This document shows positions 35,343 to 44,191 of a stretch of 64,000 nucleotides of DNA, piece by piece. The stretch is taken from assembly GCF_900104765.1 (NCBI RefSeq), contig NZ_LT629737.1, positions 992,001-1,056,000 of the forward strand, written 5' to 3'. The notes under the pieces were generated by a model. The model was not told the origin of the DNA, ran no database searches, and was given only the letters and a program-made list of their open reading frames with translations. The position numbers were made by a program, and so were the translations under genes. The DNA is from Gillisia sp. Hel1_33_143. GTDB lineage: Bacteria; Bacteroidota; Bacteroidia; Flavobacteriales; Flavobacteriaceae. Within the stretch, counting starts at the first letter, position 1; the number at the start of each line of letters is the position of its first letter.

Positions 35343-36173
35343 ATGAAAAATAAACTTGAAGCCGAATTGAAACAATTGGCTAAGAAAATATTTGAAAATA
35401 ATACCCATCAATCTGCAACAGATCTTAAGCATCTAGCTAAAGATCTATATGAAAAATTGACCATTTTATCTTTTACAGAAGAGAATTTAGCTTCATTTCA
35501 AGAAACAAATTCACCTGAAAATAAACAAGAAGAGCCGGGTATAGTTGAAGCAGAATATAAAGCTCCAATCGAGGAGGAGCATGAGCAAAAAGAGGTTTTT
35601 GCAAGAGTGGCAGAATCGGTACATGAAGAAGTTAGAGCAGAAGAAAAAGATGAGTATCTACCTGATGGAACAGAGTATAATGATGCTGAAGCCATTACAG
35701 AGCCAAATACAGAAATGATAAAAGACATTGTAGCTCAAATGCCTCCTGAAACGGAGAATGTAGATAGAATGCTAAACAATGTGATGTCTAGAAATACTAC
35801 TGTTGCTAGAACAGAAGCTCCAAAAGAGCACGATAAAACAGATTTTAGAAATATAGGAGTAGATTACGATAATCTTCCAAGTTTTGAACCGGTTAAGAAA
35901 AATGAAAAAGAACGTCCTCGTTCTTTAAATGACAGACTTAAAAAAGGTATTAATATTGGATTGAACGAAAGACTAGCATTTATACGTCATTTGTTTGATG
36001 GAAATGCTTCAGATTATAATAGAGTGATCTCTCAATTAAATACTTTTGATTCTTTAGAAGAGGCCAAAAAATTCATCCAGTTGGTAGTAAAACCAGATTA
36101 TAAGAAATGGGTAGGGAAAGAAGATCATGAACAACGATTCATGGAGTTGGTAGAAAATAAGTTCAATCATTAG
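35343..36173 (+). CDS. Conserved acidic cytoplasmic protein of unknown function, 276 aa
   Basis: No named domain is recognised. Residues about 1-50 look helical, residues 55-180 are very acidic and probably disordered, and the C-terminal 85 residues form a well-defined block: RSLNDRLKKGINIGLNERLAFIRHLF, then DYNRVISQLNTFDSLEEAKKFI and KPDYKKWVGKE. There is no signal peptide or membrane segment. The ATG at 35343 is preferred to the GTG directly before it. It precedes rsmI by 26 bp on the same strand. Confidence 0.75.
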   Translation: MKNKLEAELKQLAKKIFENNTHQSATDLKHLAKDLYEKLTILSFTEENLASFQETNSPENKQEEPGIVEAEYKAPIEEEHEQKEVFARVAESVHEEVRAEEKDEYLPDGTEYNDAEAITEPNTEMIKDIVAQMPPETENVDRMLNNVMSRNTTVARTEAPKEHDKTDFRNIGVDYDNLPSFEPVKKNEKERPRSLNDRLKKGINIGLNERLAFIRHLFDGNASDYNRVISQLNTFDSLEEAKKFIQLVVKPDYKKWVGKEDHEQRFMELVENKFNH

Positions 36174-36199
36174 ATCTCAACCAGACCAATAACAATTTT

Positions 36200-36871
36200 A
36201 TGGCAAAACTTTTTTTAGTGCCAACACCCATTGGTAATCTTGAGGATATGACCTTTAGGGCTATTAGAGTTCTTAAAGAGGTAGACTATATCCTGGCAGA
36301 AGATACCAGAAATAGCGGTAAACTTTTAAAACACTTCGAGATCAACACTCCTATGCATAGTCATCATATGCATAATGAGCATAAAACAGTAGAAACCATT
36401 GTTAGAAGGATTCAGGGTGGAGAAACTTTTGCATTAATAAGCGATGCAGGAACTCCTGCTATTAGTGATCCAGGTTTTTTATTAACTCGAGCTTGCGTAC
36501 AGGCGGGAATAGAAGTAGACTGTTTGCCAGGTGCTACTGCATTTGTACCTGCGCTTGTAAATAGTGGTTTCCCAAATGATAAGTTTGTGTTTGAGGGTTT
36601 CTTACCTGTCAAAAAAGGTAGGCAAACCAGATTAAAGCTTTTAGCAGAAGAAGATAGAACCATCATCTTTTATGAATCTCCTCATAAGCTTATTAAGAGC
36701 TTAGCACAATTTGTAGAATATTTTGGGGAAAACAGGCTAGTTTCTGTTTCCAGAGAGATAACCAAACTTCACGAAGAAACTATTCGTGGTACTGCAAAAG
36801 AAGTTTTGGAATATTACACCAATAAACCTCCAAAAGGCGAAATAGTGGTTGTGGTACAAGGGAAGGCTTAA
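36200..36871 (+). CDS. rsmI: 16S rRNA (cytidine-1402 2'-O)-methyltransferase
   Basis: Methylates the ribose of C1402 in the decoding centre. The 223-residue tetrapyrrole-methylase-fold protein has VPTPIGNLEDMTFRAIRVL at the N-terminus, AEDTRNSGKLL, SDAGTPAISDPGFLL, PGATAFVPALVNSG, FEGFLP and FYESPHKL, all diagnostic. It ends directly before the uracil-DNA glycosylase gene with no gap. Confidence 0.96.
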   Translation: MAKLFLVPTPIGNLEDMTFRAIRVLKEVDYILAEDTRNSGKLLKHFEINTPMHSHHMHNEHKTVETIVRRIQGGETFALISDAGTPAISDPGFLLTRACVQAGIEVDCLPGATAFVPALVNSGFPNDKFVFEGFLPVKKGRQTRLKLLAEEDRTIIFYESPHKLIKSLAQFVEYFGENRLVSVSREITKLHEETIRGTAKEVLEYYTNKPPKGEIVVVVQGKA

Positions 36872-37441
36872 ATGCAACAACTTTTAAATACTATTAGGCA
36901 ATGTGAGGTTTGTGTAAAACATTTACCCCGCGGCCCACGGCCTATCATTGAAGCCTCTGTAGATTCTAAGATTTTATTGGTTAGTCAGGCACCGGGAAGA
37001 GTAGTGCATGAATCTGGTATTGCCTGGACAGATCAAAGCGGAAGAAAGTTAAGGGAATGGCTCGGTGTAGATGAAAACACTTTCTTCAATACTTCCAACT
37101 TTGCCATATTACCTATGGGATTTTGCTATCCCGGAAAAGGAAAGACGGGAGATCTTCCTCCAAGAAAAGAATGTGCGCCGCTATGGCATGAGCAGGTATT
37201 TTCAGAACTTCAGAATATAAAGTTGATCATTCTTATAGGCTCTTATGCCTCTTCTTATTATCTTCCTGAAGAAAAAACTAATCTTACTCAAAAAGCAGCA
37301 GATTTTGAAGAGCATCTACCCAAATATTGGGTGGTTCCACATCCATCCCCGGTAAACAGATTTTGGCGAGCTAAAAATCTATGGTTCGAAGAAAGCGTTG
37401 TACCTCAACTTCAGCAAAAGATTGCAGATATATTAAAATAA
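36872..37441 (+). CDS. Uracil-DNA glycosylase family protein (iron-sulfur type)
   Basis: Probably removes uracil from DNA. The 189-residue protein has the family motif A segment SQAPGRVVHESGIAWTDQSGRKLREWLG and motif B HPSPVNRFW near the C-terminus. Cysteines in CEVC (residues 11 and 14) and in GFCYPGKGKTGDLPPRKEC give a four-cysteine pattern like the iron-sulfur cluster of family 4/5 enzymes. The ATG directly follows the rsmI stop codon, so they share a transcript. Confidence 0.88.
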   Translation: MQQLLNTIRQCEVCVKHLPRGPRPIIEASVDSKILLVSQAPGRVVHESGIAWTDQSGRKLREWLGVDENTFFNTSNFAILPMGFCYPGKGKTGDLPPRKECAPLWHEQVFSELQNIKLIILIGSYASSYYLPEEKTNLTQKAADFEEHLPKYWVVPHPSPVNRFWRAKNLWFEESVVPQLQQKIADILK

Positions 37442-37632
37442 TTATTTTCTAGAGCTATTCAGATTAATTGAAATTTTAATGATTTCATTTATAAATTACT
37501 GAATACTAGTTTTTTTAATAAATAGATCTGCCGATTGATCCCTAAAATTTTAATATTTTAGTATCCTTCCCTAACAAGGCTATATTTAAGGAGTCCTATT
37601 ACCTTTGTGATCAATTTAAATCTTAAGAATTT

Positions 37633-39327
37633 ATGCGCTGGACATTAAAACCTAAACCCGATAGTGAAACTGTCTCTCAACTTGCATCAAAACTTGGAGT
37701 TGAAAAACCTATTGCTTCTTTATTGGTTCAGCGAGGAATAGAAACTTTTGATGAGGCTAAGAAATTCTTCAGGCCTTCTTTAGAAGATCTTCATGATCCT
37801 TATTTAATGAAGGATATGGATCTGGCGATTGATCGAATTGAAAAGGCGATAGAAAATGGTGAGAATATCATGGTTTTTGGAGACTATGATGTAGACGGAA
37901 CTACCAGTGTGGCGTTACTTTCATCTTTCTTGAAAAGTTTTTATCCAAATGTTGCAACCTATATTCCGGATAGATATGAAGAAGGTTACGGAGTTTCTTA
38001 TAAAGGAATTGATTTTGCTGCCGATAATGATATTACACTAATCATTGCCTTAGACTGCGGAATTAAAGCCATAGATAAAGTTGCCTATGCTTCAGAAAAG
38101 GGAGTAGATTTTATAATATGTGATCATCACCGCCCCGGAAATGAAATCCCTAAAGCAGTAGCTGTATTAGATCCAAAGAGGGATGACTGCGAATATCCTT
38201 ATAAAGAACTTTGTGGTTGCGGGGTAGGGTTTAAATTAATGCAGGCTTGGGCGATAAAGCAAGAATATCCATTAGATACTCTTTTGCCTTATTTAGACCT
38301 AGTAGCTACTGCAATTGGTGCAGATATAGTTCCTATTACCGGAGAAAATAGAGTGCTAGCTTACCATGGTTTACATGTTATTAATACCGCTCCAAGGGTT
38401 GGGTTTCAGGCAATATTAGATCAGGTAAAAAAAGAAACGCTTACAATAACGGATGTTGTCTTTATACTCGCGCCAAGAATAAATGCTGCCGGTAGAATGA
38501 AACATGGATTACATGCCGTGAATTTGCTTGTAGAGGATGATGTAGAAACTGCAAAACAATTTGCAGCAGAAATAGAATCTTATAATTCAGACAGAAAGAA
38601 CGCAGATAAAACAATAACAGTAGAGGCTTTAGCTCAGATCGAAGATCTAGAAGAAAAGGAGCGCTTTACAACAGTGGTATATCAGGAGAATTGGCATAAA
38701 GGGGTAATTGGAATTGTAGCTTCCCGCTTAATAGAAACCTATTATAGACCTACCTTGGTCTTTACTAAAAGCGGAGAGAAACTAGCAGCTTCTGCAAGAT
38801 CTGTAAAAGGTTTTGATGTTTATGACGCCTTGGAAGCGTGTAGCGAACATATAGAACAATTTGGAGGTCATAAATATGCTGCAGGGCTTACGCTACACGA
38901 ATCTGAATATGAGAATTTTAAGCGAAAATTTGAGGAAGTGGTAGCGGCAACTATAGAAAAACATATGTTGGTTCCGGAAGTTTCTATAGATACCGAGTTA
39001 AATTTGGTAGACATCACTCCAAAATTCTATAGAATTTTAAAGCAATTTGCACCGCATGGGCCGGGCAATATGTCTCCGGTATTTCTTACTCAGAATTTAA
39101 AAGATAGTGGCTTTGGGAAATGTGTGGGTGCAGATGACCTTCACTTAAAGTGTAAAGTTAAACAAGGTAATAGTGCATTGTCTATAGATGCTATTGGTTT
39201 TAATCTTGGTCCTAAGTGTAATTTGATCACTAATGCTCAAATTTTCAAAGCAGCCTATTCAATAGACGAAAATGAATGGAATGGTAATATTTCTCTTCAG
39301 TTGAAATTAAAAGATATAAGCGATTAA
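37633..39327 (+). CDS. recJ: Single-stranded-DNA-specific 5'-3' exonuclease
   Basis: A recombination and repair exonuclease. The 564 residues include the DHH-domain motifs FGDYDVDGTTSVALL (about 82-96), ALDCGIKA and ICDHHRPG, then DLVATAIGADIVP, the DHHA1 part with HKGVIGIVASRL and SARSVKGFDVYDAL, GGHKYAAGLT, and a C-terminal OB-fold. A -7-like TACCTTTG lies at 37600-37607, 25 bp before the ATG. The preceding gap (37442-37632) holds nothing else visible. Confidence 0.95.
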   Translation: MRWTLKPKPDSETVSQLASKLGVEKPIASLLVQRGIETFDEAKKFFRPSLEDLHDPYLMKDMDLAIDRIEKAIENGENIMVFGDYDVDGTTSVALLSSFLKSFYPNVATYIPDRYEEGYGVSYKGIDFAADNDITLIIALDCGIKAIDKVAYASEKGVDFIICDHHRPGNEIPKAVAVLDPKRDDCEYPYKELCGCGVGFKLMQAWAIKQEYPLDTLLPYLDLVATAIGADIVPITGENRVLAYHGLHVINTAPRVGFQAILDQVKKETLTITDVVFILAPRINAAGRMKHGLHAVNLLVEDDVETAKQFAAEIESYNSDRKNADKTITVEALAQIEDLEEKERFTTVVYQENWHKGVIGIVASRLIETYYRPTLVFTKSGEKLAASARSVKGFDVYDALEACSEHIEQFGGHKYAAGLTLHESEYENFKRKFEEVVAATIEKHMLVPEVSIDTELNLVDITPKFYRILKQFAPHGPGNMSPVFLTQNLKDSGFGKCVGADDLHLKCKVKQGNSALSIDAIGFNLGPKCNLITNAQIFKAAYSIDENEWNGNISLQLKLKDISD

Positions 39328-39412
39328 AAGTTAAAATGAAATTAAGAACTGGATCAATTAATTTGCTCCACTTTAATTTCCGAAATTTAGTACCTCACCA
39401 AATATCATCAAA

Positions 39413-41485
39413 ATGAAATTTAATATTACACTAGCAGCTTTGCTGTTATTTTTGAATCTTTCTGCTCAGAAAAATGATTACAAAGTAAATTCTCCAGATG
39501 GGAATATAAAGGTTTCTTTTAATCTCAATGCTTCAGGGGAACCCTATTGTTTTATCTATCATAAGGATAGCAAGGTTATAGATACTTCTTATATGAGCTT
39601 TGATCTTAAAGACGCTCCTTCGCTCTCTAAAGATTTTAAAGTAGCAGATGTTCAAAGTTCATCATTCAATGAAACCTGGGAAATGCCATGGGGAGAGCAA
39701 TTAAAGGTGGTGAATAATTATAATGAACTAGAGCTGAACTTACAGGAAACTTCAAATTTTAAAAGAAAAATTACCATTGTTTATAGAGTTTTCAATGATG
39801 GAATTGGCTTTAGATATGAATTTCCAAAACAGGAGAATCTACATGAAGTTGTAATAACAGATGAGAATACAGAATTTGCCTTAACAGGAGACCATACTGC
39901 ATTCTGGATTCCAGGAGATTGGGATATTTACGAGCATTTGTATAATACCTCGAAGGTTTCAAAAATTAATGCAACAACTTTAAGAGATAACCCGAACTTA
40001 GGAAAGCATTCTTATATTCCTGAAAATGCTGTGGTAACTCCAGTAACCATGAAAACAGATAATGGACTTTATTTAAGTTTTCATGAAGCTGCCTTGATAG
40101 ATTATGCAGGAATGACCTTAAAAGTAGATACGATTAATTTTAAACTTAGCAGTGAGTTGGTAGGTTCTGATATTACGGGTTATAAGGTAAAAAGAGTTAC
40201 ACCATTTAATACTCCTTGGAGAACTATTTTGATCACAGAAAAAGCAACTGAACTTATAGACTCCAAAATGATTTTGAATTTAAATGAACCAAATAAACTG
40301 GAAGATGTTTCCTGGTTTAAGCCTACAAAATATACCGGTATCTGGTGGGAAATGCACTTAGGTAAAAATTCTTGGGATATGGCTTCTGGAATTCACGGAG
40401 CTACCACTCAAAATGCAAAAGATAAGATTGATTTTTCTGCTAAAAATGGAATAGGAGCCATGTTGGTTGAAGGTTGGAATACTGGATGGGAACATTGGAT
40501 TGGTTTTGAAGACAGGGAAGGAGTGTTCGATTTTGTAACTCCGTATTCAGATTATGATCTAGATGAGGTTGTAAGATATGGTAAGAGAAAAGGAGTGAGC
40601 ATTGTAATGCATCACGAAACTTCTGCAGCTCCAAGAACTTATGAAAAGCAATTGGATACAGCATATGCTTTGATGAAGAAATATGACATGCATGTGGTTA
40701 AATCTGGATATGTAGGGAAGATCATTCCTAAGGGAGAATATCATCACGGGCAATGGATGGTAAATCATTACAATAATGCAGCTATTAAAGCAGCAGATTA
40801 CCAAATTGCTGTAAATGCACATGAGCCAATAAAAGCAACAGGATTAAGAAGAACATATCCGAATATAATTTCAAGAGAAGGATTACGTGGACAAGAATTT
40901 AATGCGTGGGCCAGTGATGGAGGAAACCCTCCGGAGCATTTACCTATTGTTGCTTTTACCAGAATGCTTGCCGGCCCCATAGATTTTACTCCGGGAATAT
41001 TTGATATTAAATTTGATAAATACAAGCCGAACAATCAGGTAAATACTACGCTTGCTCAACAATTGGCTTTATATGTAGTAATTTACAGCCCTATTCAAAT
41101 GGTACCAGATCTAGCTGAAAATTATGAAAATCAGCCGGGATTCCAGTTTATTAGAGATGTAGTTACAGATTGGAAAAAGACAGAAGTCTTAAACGGAGAA
41201 ATAGGAGATTTTGTAACTATTGCCAGAGAAGACAGGAACAGCGATAATTGGTTCTTAGGAAGTATAACAGATGAAAATGCTAGAGACTTGGACATAGATC
41301 TAAATTTCTTAGAGGAAGGAGCTAAATATTCTGCTACTATTTATGAAGATGGTAAAAATGCACATTGGGATAAGAATCCAACATCTTTAAATATTAGAAA
41401 ATTTGAAGTAACTAAAAATGACACTTTAAAATTAAAGTTAGCTGCCGGGGGTGGAGCTGCGATAAGTTTTATGAAGAATAAATAA
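39413..41485 (+). CDS. Glycoside hydrolase family 97 protein
   Basis: A secreted alpha-glucosidase- or alpha-galactosidase-type enzyme. Signal peptide: residues 1-19 (ALLLFLNLSAQ). The order is a GH97 N-terminal beta-sandwich (about 20-290), a catalytic barrel (about 300-575, with KYTGIWWEMHLG, EGWNTGWEHW, VMHHETSAAPRTYE and GLRGQEFNAW) and a C-terminal sheet domain (about 580-690). The 690-residue length is typical. GH97 includes inverting and retaining members and I cannot assign which this is. It stands alone, without SusC/SusD genes. Confidence 0.92.
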   Translation: MKFNITLAALLLFLNLSAQKNDYKVNSPDGNIKVSFNLNASGEPYCFIYHKDSKVIDTSYMSFDLKDAPSLSKDFKVADVQSSSFNETWEMPWGEQLKVVNNYNELELNLQETSNFKRKITIVYRVFNDGIGFRYEFPKQENLHEVVITDENTEFALTGDHTAFWIPGDWDIYEHLYNTSKVSKINATTLRDNPNLGKHSYIPENAVVTPVTMKTDNGLYLSFHEAALIDYAGMTLKVDTINFKLSSELVGSDITGYKVKRVTPFNTPWRTILITEKATELIDSKMILNLNEPNKLEDVSWFKPTKYTGIWWEMHLGKNSWDMASGIHGATTQNAKDKIDFSAKNGIGAMLVEGWNTGWEHWIGFEDREGVFDFVTPYSDYDLDEVVRYGKRKGVSIVMHHETSAAPRTYEKQLDTAYALMKKYDMHVVKSGYVGKIIPKGEYHHGQWMVNHYNNAAIKAADYQIAVNAHEPIKATGLRRTYPNIISREGLRGQEFNAWASDGGNPPEHLPIVAFTRMLAGPIDFTPGIFDIKFDKYKPNNQVNTTLAQQLALYVVIYSPIQMVPDLAENYENQPGFQFIRDVVTDWKKTEVLNGEIGDFVTIAREDRNSDNWFLGSITDENARDLDIDLNFLEEGAKYSATIYEDGKNAHWDKNPTSLNIRKFEVTKNDTLKLKLAAGGGAAISFMKNK

Positions 41486-41529
41486 TCTTGAAATTGCCTG
41501 AAATGGCAGTCCTTTAAGAAAATTAGTAG

Positions 41530-42288
41530 TTAAGGCTGGAGTTTCTTCAGCCTTAATTCATTTCCGTCAAATTCTGCATAGGTATAGAAATTGATCCAAT
41601 CTCCTGTATTTACATAGGTTGAAGTTTCGTTGAGCTCTATTTCTAAAGGCAAATGTCTATGCCCGAACAAGAAATAATCATAATGCTGAGATTCTAATTT
41701 TCTGCGGCAGTATTGAATTAACCATTCTCCTTCTTCCCCTAAAAATTGCTGATCTTCTTCTCCCGATATTAATTTATTCTTGATAGAAAGATGTTGCGCT
41801 AACGGAACTCCAAGATCTGGATGCAACCAACGGTAGAACCATTTAGAAACTGGATTTGTAAATACCTTTTTCATTCTTTTATAACCGTGATCTCCAGGTC
41901 CAAGCCCATCACCATGTCCAACTAAGAATTTCTTATTGTTAAATTCAAACTTTTGTGGCTTGTGATACACGGGGATGTTCAATTCTTTTTCAAAATAATC
42001 ATCCATCCACAGGTCGTGATTTCCAACAAAGAAATAAATTGGAATACCACTATCTCTAATTTCTGCTAGCTTTCCTAAAGTTCGTACAAATCCCTTTGGA
42101 ACAACGTGTTTATATTCAAACCAAAAGTCGAAAAGATCTCCTAATAAGAAAATTGCAGCTGCATCTTCTTTGATCTCATCCAGCCATTTTACAAACTTCT
42201 TTTCACGAGATTTGCTGGCTTCCGGTGTGGGAGCGCCAAGGTGATTATCGCTAGAGAAATAAACTTTTTTTCCTGCTGGAATGTTCAT
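41530..42288 (-). CDS. UDP-2,3-diacylglucosamine diphosphatase, LpxH type
   Basis: A calcineurin-like metallophosphatase that forms lipid X in lipid A synthesis. The 252 residues contain the metal-binding motifs SDNHLG, FLLGDLFDFWFEY, FVGNHDLWM, LVGHGDGLGPGD and FLFGHRHLPLE. The spacing and the GDLFDFW motif favour LpxH-like enzymes, with moderate certainty on the exact subfamily. It stands alone; a structured repeat lies upstream of its start. Confidence 0.86.
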   Translation of the reverse strand: MNIPAGKKVYFSSDNHLGAPTPEASKSREKKFVKWLDEIKEDAAAIFLLGDLFDFWFEYKHVVPKGFVRTLGKLAEIRDSGIPIYFFVGNHDLWMDDYFEKELNIPVYHKPQKFEFNNKKFLVGHGDGLGPGDHGYKRMKKVFTNPVSKWFYRWLHPDLGVPLAQHLSIKNKLISGEEDQQFLGEEGEWLIQYCRRKLESQHYDYFLFGHRHLPLEIELNETSTYVNTGDWINFYTYAEFDGNELRLKKLQP

Positions 42289-42346
42289 AAAATGAGAATG
42301 AGATGTAAATATAATTAATTTGGTGTATTTGAATACTTATAAGAAA

Positions 42347-42425
42347 GTGCGCAAGGGATGGCAGCGACATCCCCCGATTTTTATCGGGGATATAGCGAAC
42401 AGCCCGACCCTATAGGGATGCGCCC
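42347..42425 (+). repeat. Structured interspersed repeat, copy 2
   Basis: GCGCAAGGGATGGCAGCG, then the hairpin ATCCCCCGAT-tttt-ATCGGGGAT, then ATAGCGAACAGCCCGACC and a closing GGGATGCGCCC. The same order of elements appears on the minus strand at 25468-25560. The closing GGGCGCAT and opening GCGC parts can pair, giving a long outer stem. It lies between queD and the LpxH-type gene, with its last base(s) at the queD stop. Confidence 0.68.
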
Positions 42426-42877
42426 TAAGAATTATCTGAAGCATACCACTCTGCAAAAGAAGAGTCTGTTTCCTGAAGTTTTAACGAGTGCAATTGAATA
42501 TGACCCGGTAGATTTTTCTTGATCTTTTCTGCAAAATCTATCACCATGTTCTCACTGGTGGGTTGGTAGTCTACCAAGATCACATTATGATCTCTGTTTT
42601 CTAGCTCCTTTGCAAGTTCTACATGAGGAGTATTTTTGTTGAAAACAGTGGCATGATCAAACTTGTCTACAATTTCAGACTTCACGATCTTTTTGAGATC
42701 TCCAAAATCTATCACCATTCCGTATTTAACATTGTTGGTATCTAGAATTGGAGTTCCAATTACGGTAACGCTTAGCTTATAACTATGGCCATGCACATTC
42801 TTACATTTCCCATCATATCCATATAATGCGTGCCCTGTTTCAAAAGAAAATTGCTTGGTGATCCTGATCTTGCTCAT
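42425..42877 (-). CDS. queD: 6-carboxy-5,6,7,8-tetrahydropterin synthase family protein
   Basis: The QueD/PTPS family makes the pterin intermediate of queuosine. From the ATG at 42877 the protein has 150 residues; an upstream in-frame start would add six. The zinc ligands are His16 (FETGHALYGYDG), His29 and His31 (NVHGHSYKL), with Cys25 as the catalytic thiol, and KFDHATVF and PTSENMV follow. A TATCTTTG on this strand (42893-42900) may be the -7 element. Confidence 0.92.
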   Translation of the reverse strand: MSKIRITKQFSFETGHALYGYDGKCKNVHGHSYKLSVTVIGTPILDTNNVKYGMVIDFGDLKKIVKSEIVDKFDHATVFNKNTPHVELAKELENRDHNVILVDYQPTSENMVIDFAEKIKKNLPGHIQLHSLKLQETDSSFAEWYASDNS

Positions 42878-43019
42878 ACTATAAATTTGCAGCAAAGATA
42901 ATAGTTTTTGTCGGCTTAAATTTTAGATACAAGCAAAGCTTTCCCGATGTATATTTGTAGGCTTTATTAACTCTAATTTGGAGTTTAAATTTCTAAAAGT
43001 TTTTGCTATAATTTTTAAT

Positions 43020-43682
43020 ATGACCACAACCACCACCTCAGATCTGGAATTATTTGAACAACTAGAATTTAGAGAAAATCCGCTCTACGAGAAGATCATT
43101 TCTGATATTTTAGAAAATCAATATAGCATAGTTGAAGACTTTTTTAGTTTGGAAGAAGTAGCAGAACTAAGACAATCTCTTTTAACCAAATATGAAGAAG
43201 ACAACTTTAAGAAAGCAGCTATTGGGAATAGGGTAAATGAAACCATAGAGAAATCTGTGCGTGGAGATTTTATTTTGTGGATGAACGAAGCCAATGCAGA
43301 ACTTTTGGAGAAGCATTTTTTTGCTAAGATCAATTCTTTGGTAGACTACCTTAACAAGACGTGTTTCTTAGGAATTCTTCAAAAAGAATTTCATTATGCT
43401 TTATATCCTGAAGGCACCTTTTATAAGCGGCATTTAGATACCTTTCAAAATGACGATAGAAGAAAGTTGTCTATGGTTTGTTATTTAAATGATGAAGACT
43501 GGAAACCTGAAAATGGGGGAGAGTTGGTGATCTATAAAGACGAAAATGGCGAGGAGAAAGAAACAAAGATCTATCCTTTTCCCGGAAGGATGGTGATTTT
43601 CGAAAGTCAGATCTTAGAACATGAAGTGAAACCTGTAAAAACTCCAAGAATGAGTATTACAGGATGGTTAAAGACCCGATAA
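43020..43682 (+). CDS. 2-oxoglutarate/Fe(II)-dependent dioxygenase
   Basis: A double-stranded beta-helix oxygenase of about 220 residues. The iron ligands are visible as HLD in FYKRHLDTFQNDDRRK and the distal His in SQILEHEVKP, with the 2OG-binding Arg in RMSITGWLKTR. This arrangement resembles prolyl-4-hydroxylase-like bacterial enzymes. The substrate is unknown. The ATG at 43020 (MTTTTTSDLELFEQ) is preferred over a TTG start at 42978. Confidence 0.88.
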   Translation: MTTTTTSDLELFEQLEFRENPLYEKIISDILENQYSIVEDFFSLEEVAELRQSLLTKYEEDNFKKAAIGNRVNETIEKSVRGDFILWMNEANAELLEKHFFAKINSLVDYLNKTCFLGILQKEFHYALYPEGTFYKRHLDTFQNDDRRKLSMVCYLNDEDWKPENGGELVIYKDENGEEKETKIYPFPGRMVIFESQILEHEVKPVKTPRMSITGWLKTR

Positions 43683-43814
43683 TTATTTTTTAAGTTTTTG
43701 GTATATAAAGACACCAACCAAAACAAGAGCGAGAATGATTCAAAGCCCCATTCCGCTTAAAAACGTAAAAATATCAAAGGCTTCTTCGCTAACCGGAACT
43801 TTATTTTGTATCAT
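43683..43814 (-). pseudogene. Tiny single-pass membrane protein gene with in-frame TGA
   Basis: From the ATG at 43814 the frame reads MIQNKVPVSEEAFDIFTFLSGMGL, then TGA (43740-43742), then IILALVLVGVFIYQKLKK and TAA at 43683. Both halves together make a coherent 43-residue product with one transmembrane helix and a positive tail; neither half makes sense alone. A TGG-to-TGA change would explain the break. The ATG overlaps the stop of the preceding small gene by one base (TAATG). It may be a recent pseudogene, a sequencing error or a read-through case. Confidence 0.5.
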
Positions 43815-43981
43815 TATTTATGTTTGTTATAATAGGATCTGGAATAAAGGAATATTAGCAATAAAAGCAGCACCATTCCTAAATAATACTTGTTGGCATC
43901 TATAAATTCCCAGAGCGTAAATCCCCATTGTTCATCTCCAACGGCGGGTTTATCTTGAGGTAATTCGCTTTGCTGTATCAT
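43814..43981 (-). CDS. Small single-pass membrane protein, 55 aa
   Basis: A short frame missed by length cut-offs: MIQQSELPQDKPAVGDEQWG, a polar head, FTLWEFIDANKYYLGM, then a leucine-rich helix (VLLLLLIFLYS) and a basic tail (YYNKHK). It overlaps the next small frame by one base and shares its MIQ start and layout, which argues that both are real. Function unknown. The flanking gap 43982-44191 shows no other gene. Confidence 0.5.
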   Translation of the reverse strand: MIQQSELPQDKPAVGDEQWGFTLWEFIDANKYYLGMVLLLLLIFLYSRSYYNKHK

Positions 43982-44191
43982 ATTTATAATATTGAATTAA
44001 CATTCTTTACTGCTTAAGAGGGAATAATACATTAATTGTAGAATTATTGTCTCTCTGTACTTTACAATTGCTCCAGCTATTAAGTGAATAATTTACATCT
44101 CGACTATTCTCGATTTGAACTTGTTGGTATCGAGCTTACCTAAAGTAGCCTTTATCTTGAGGGAAGATACTAAATAATAGTATCGCTAGCT

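Noticed and set aside
43740-43742. In-frame TGA as a selenocysteine codon
   Set aside because: The residue lies at the edge of a membrane helix, a place that suits tryptophan, and there is no sign of a selenoprotein family or an obvious insertion element behind it.
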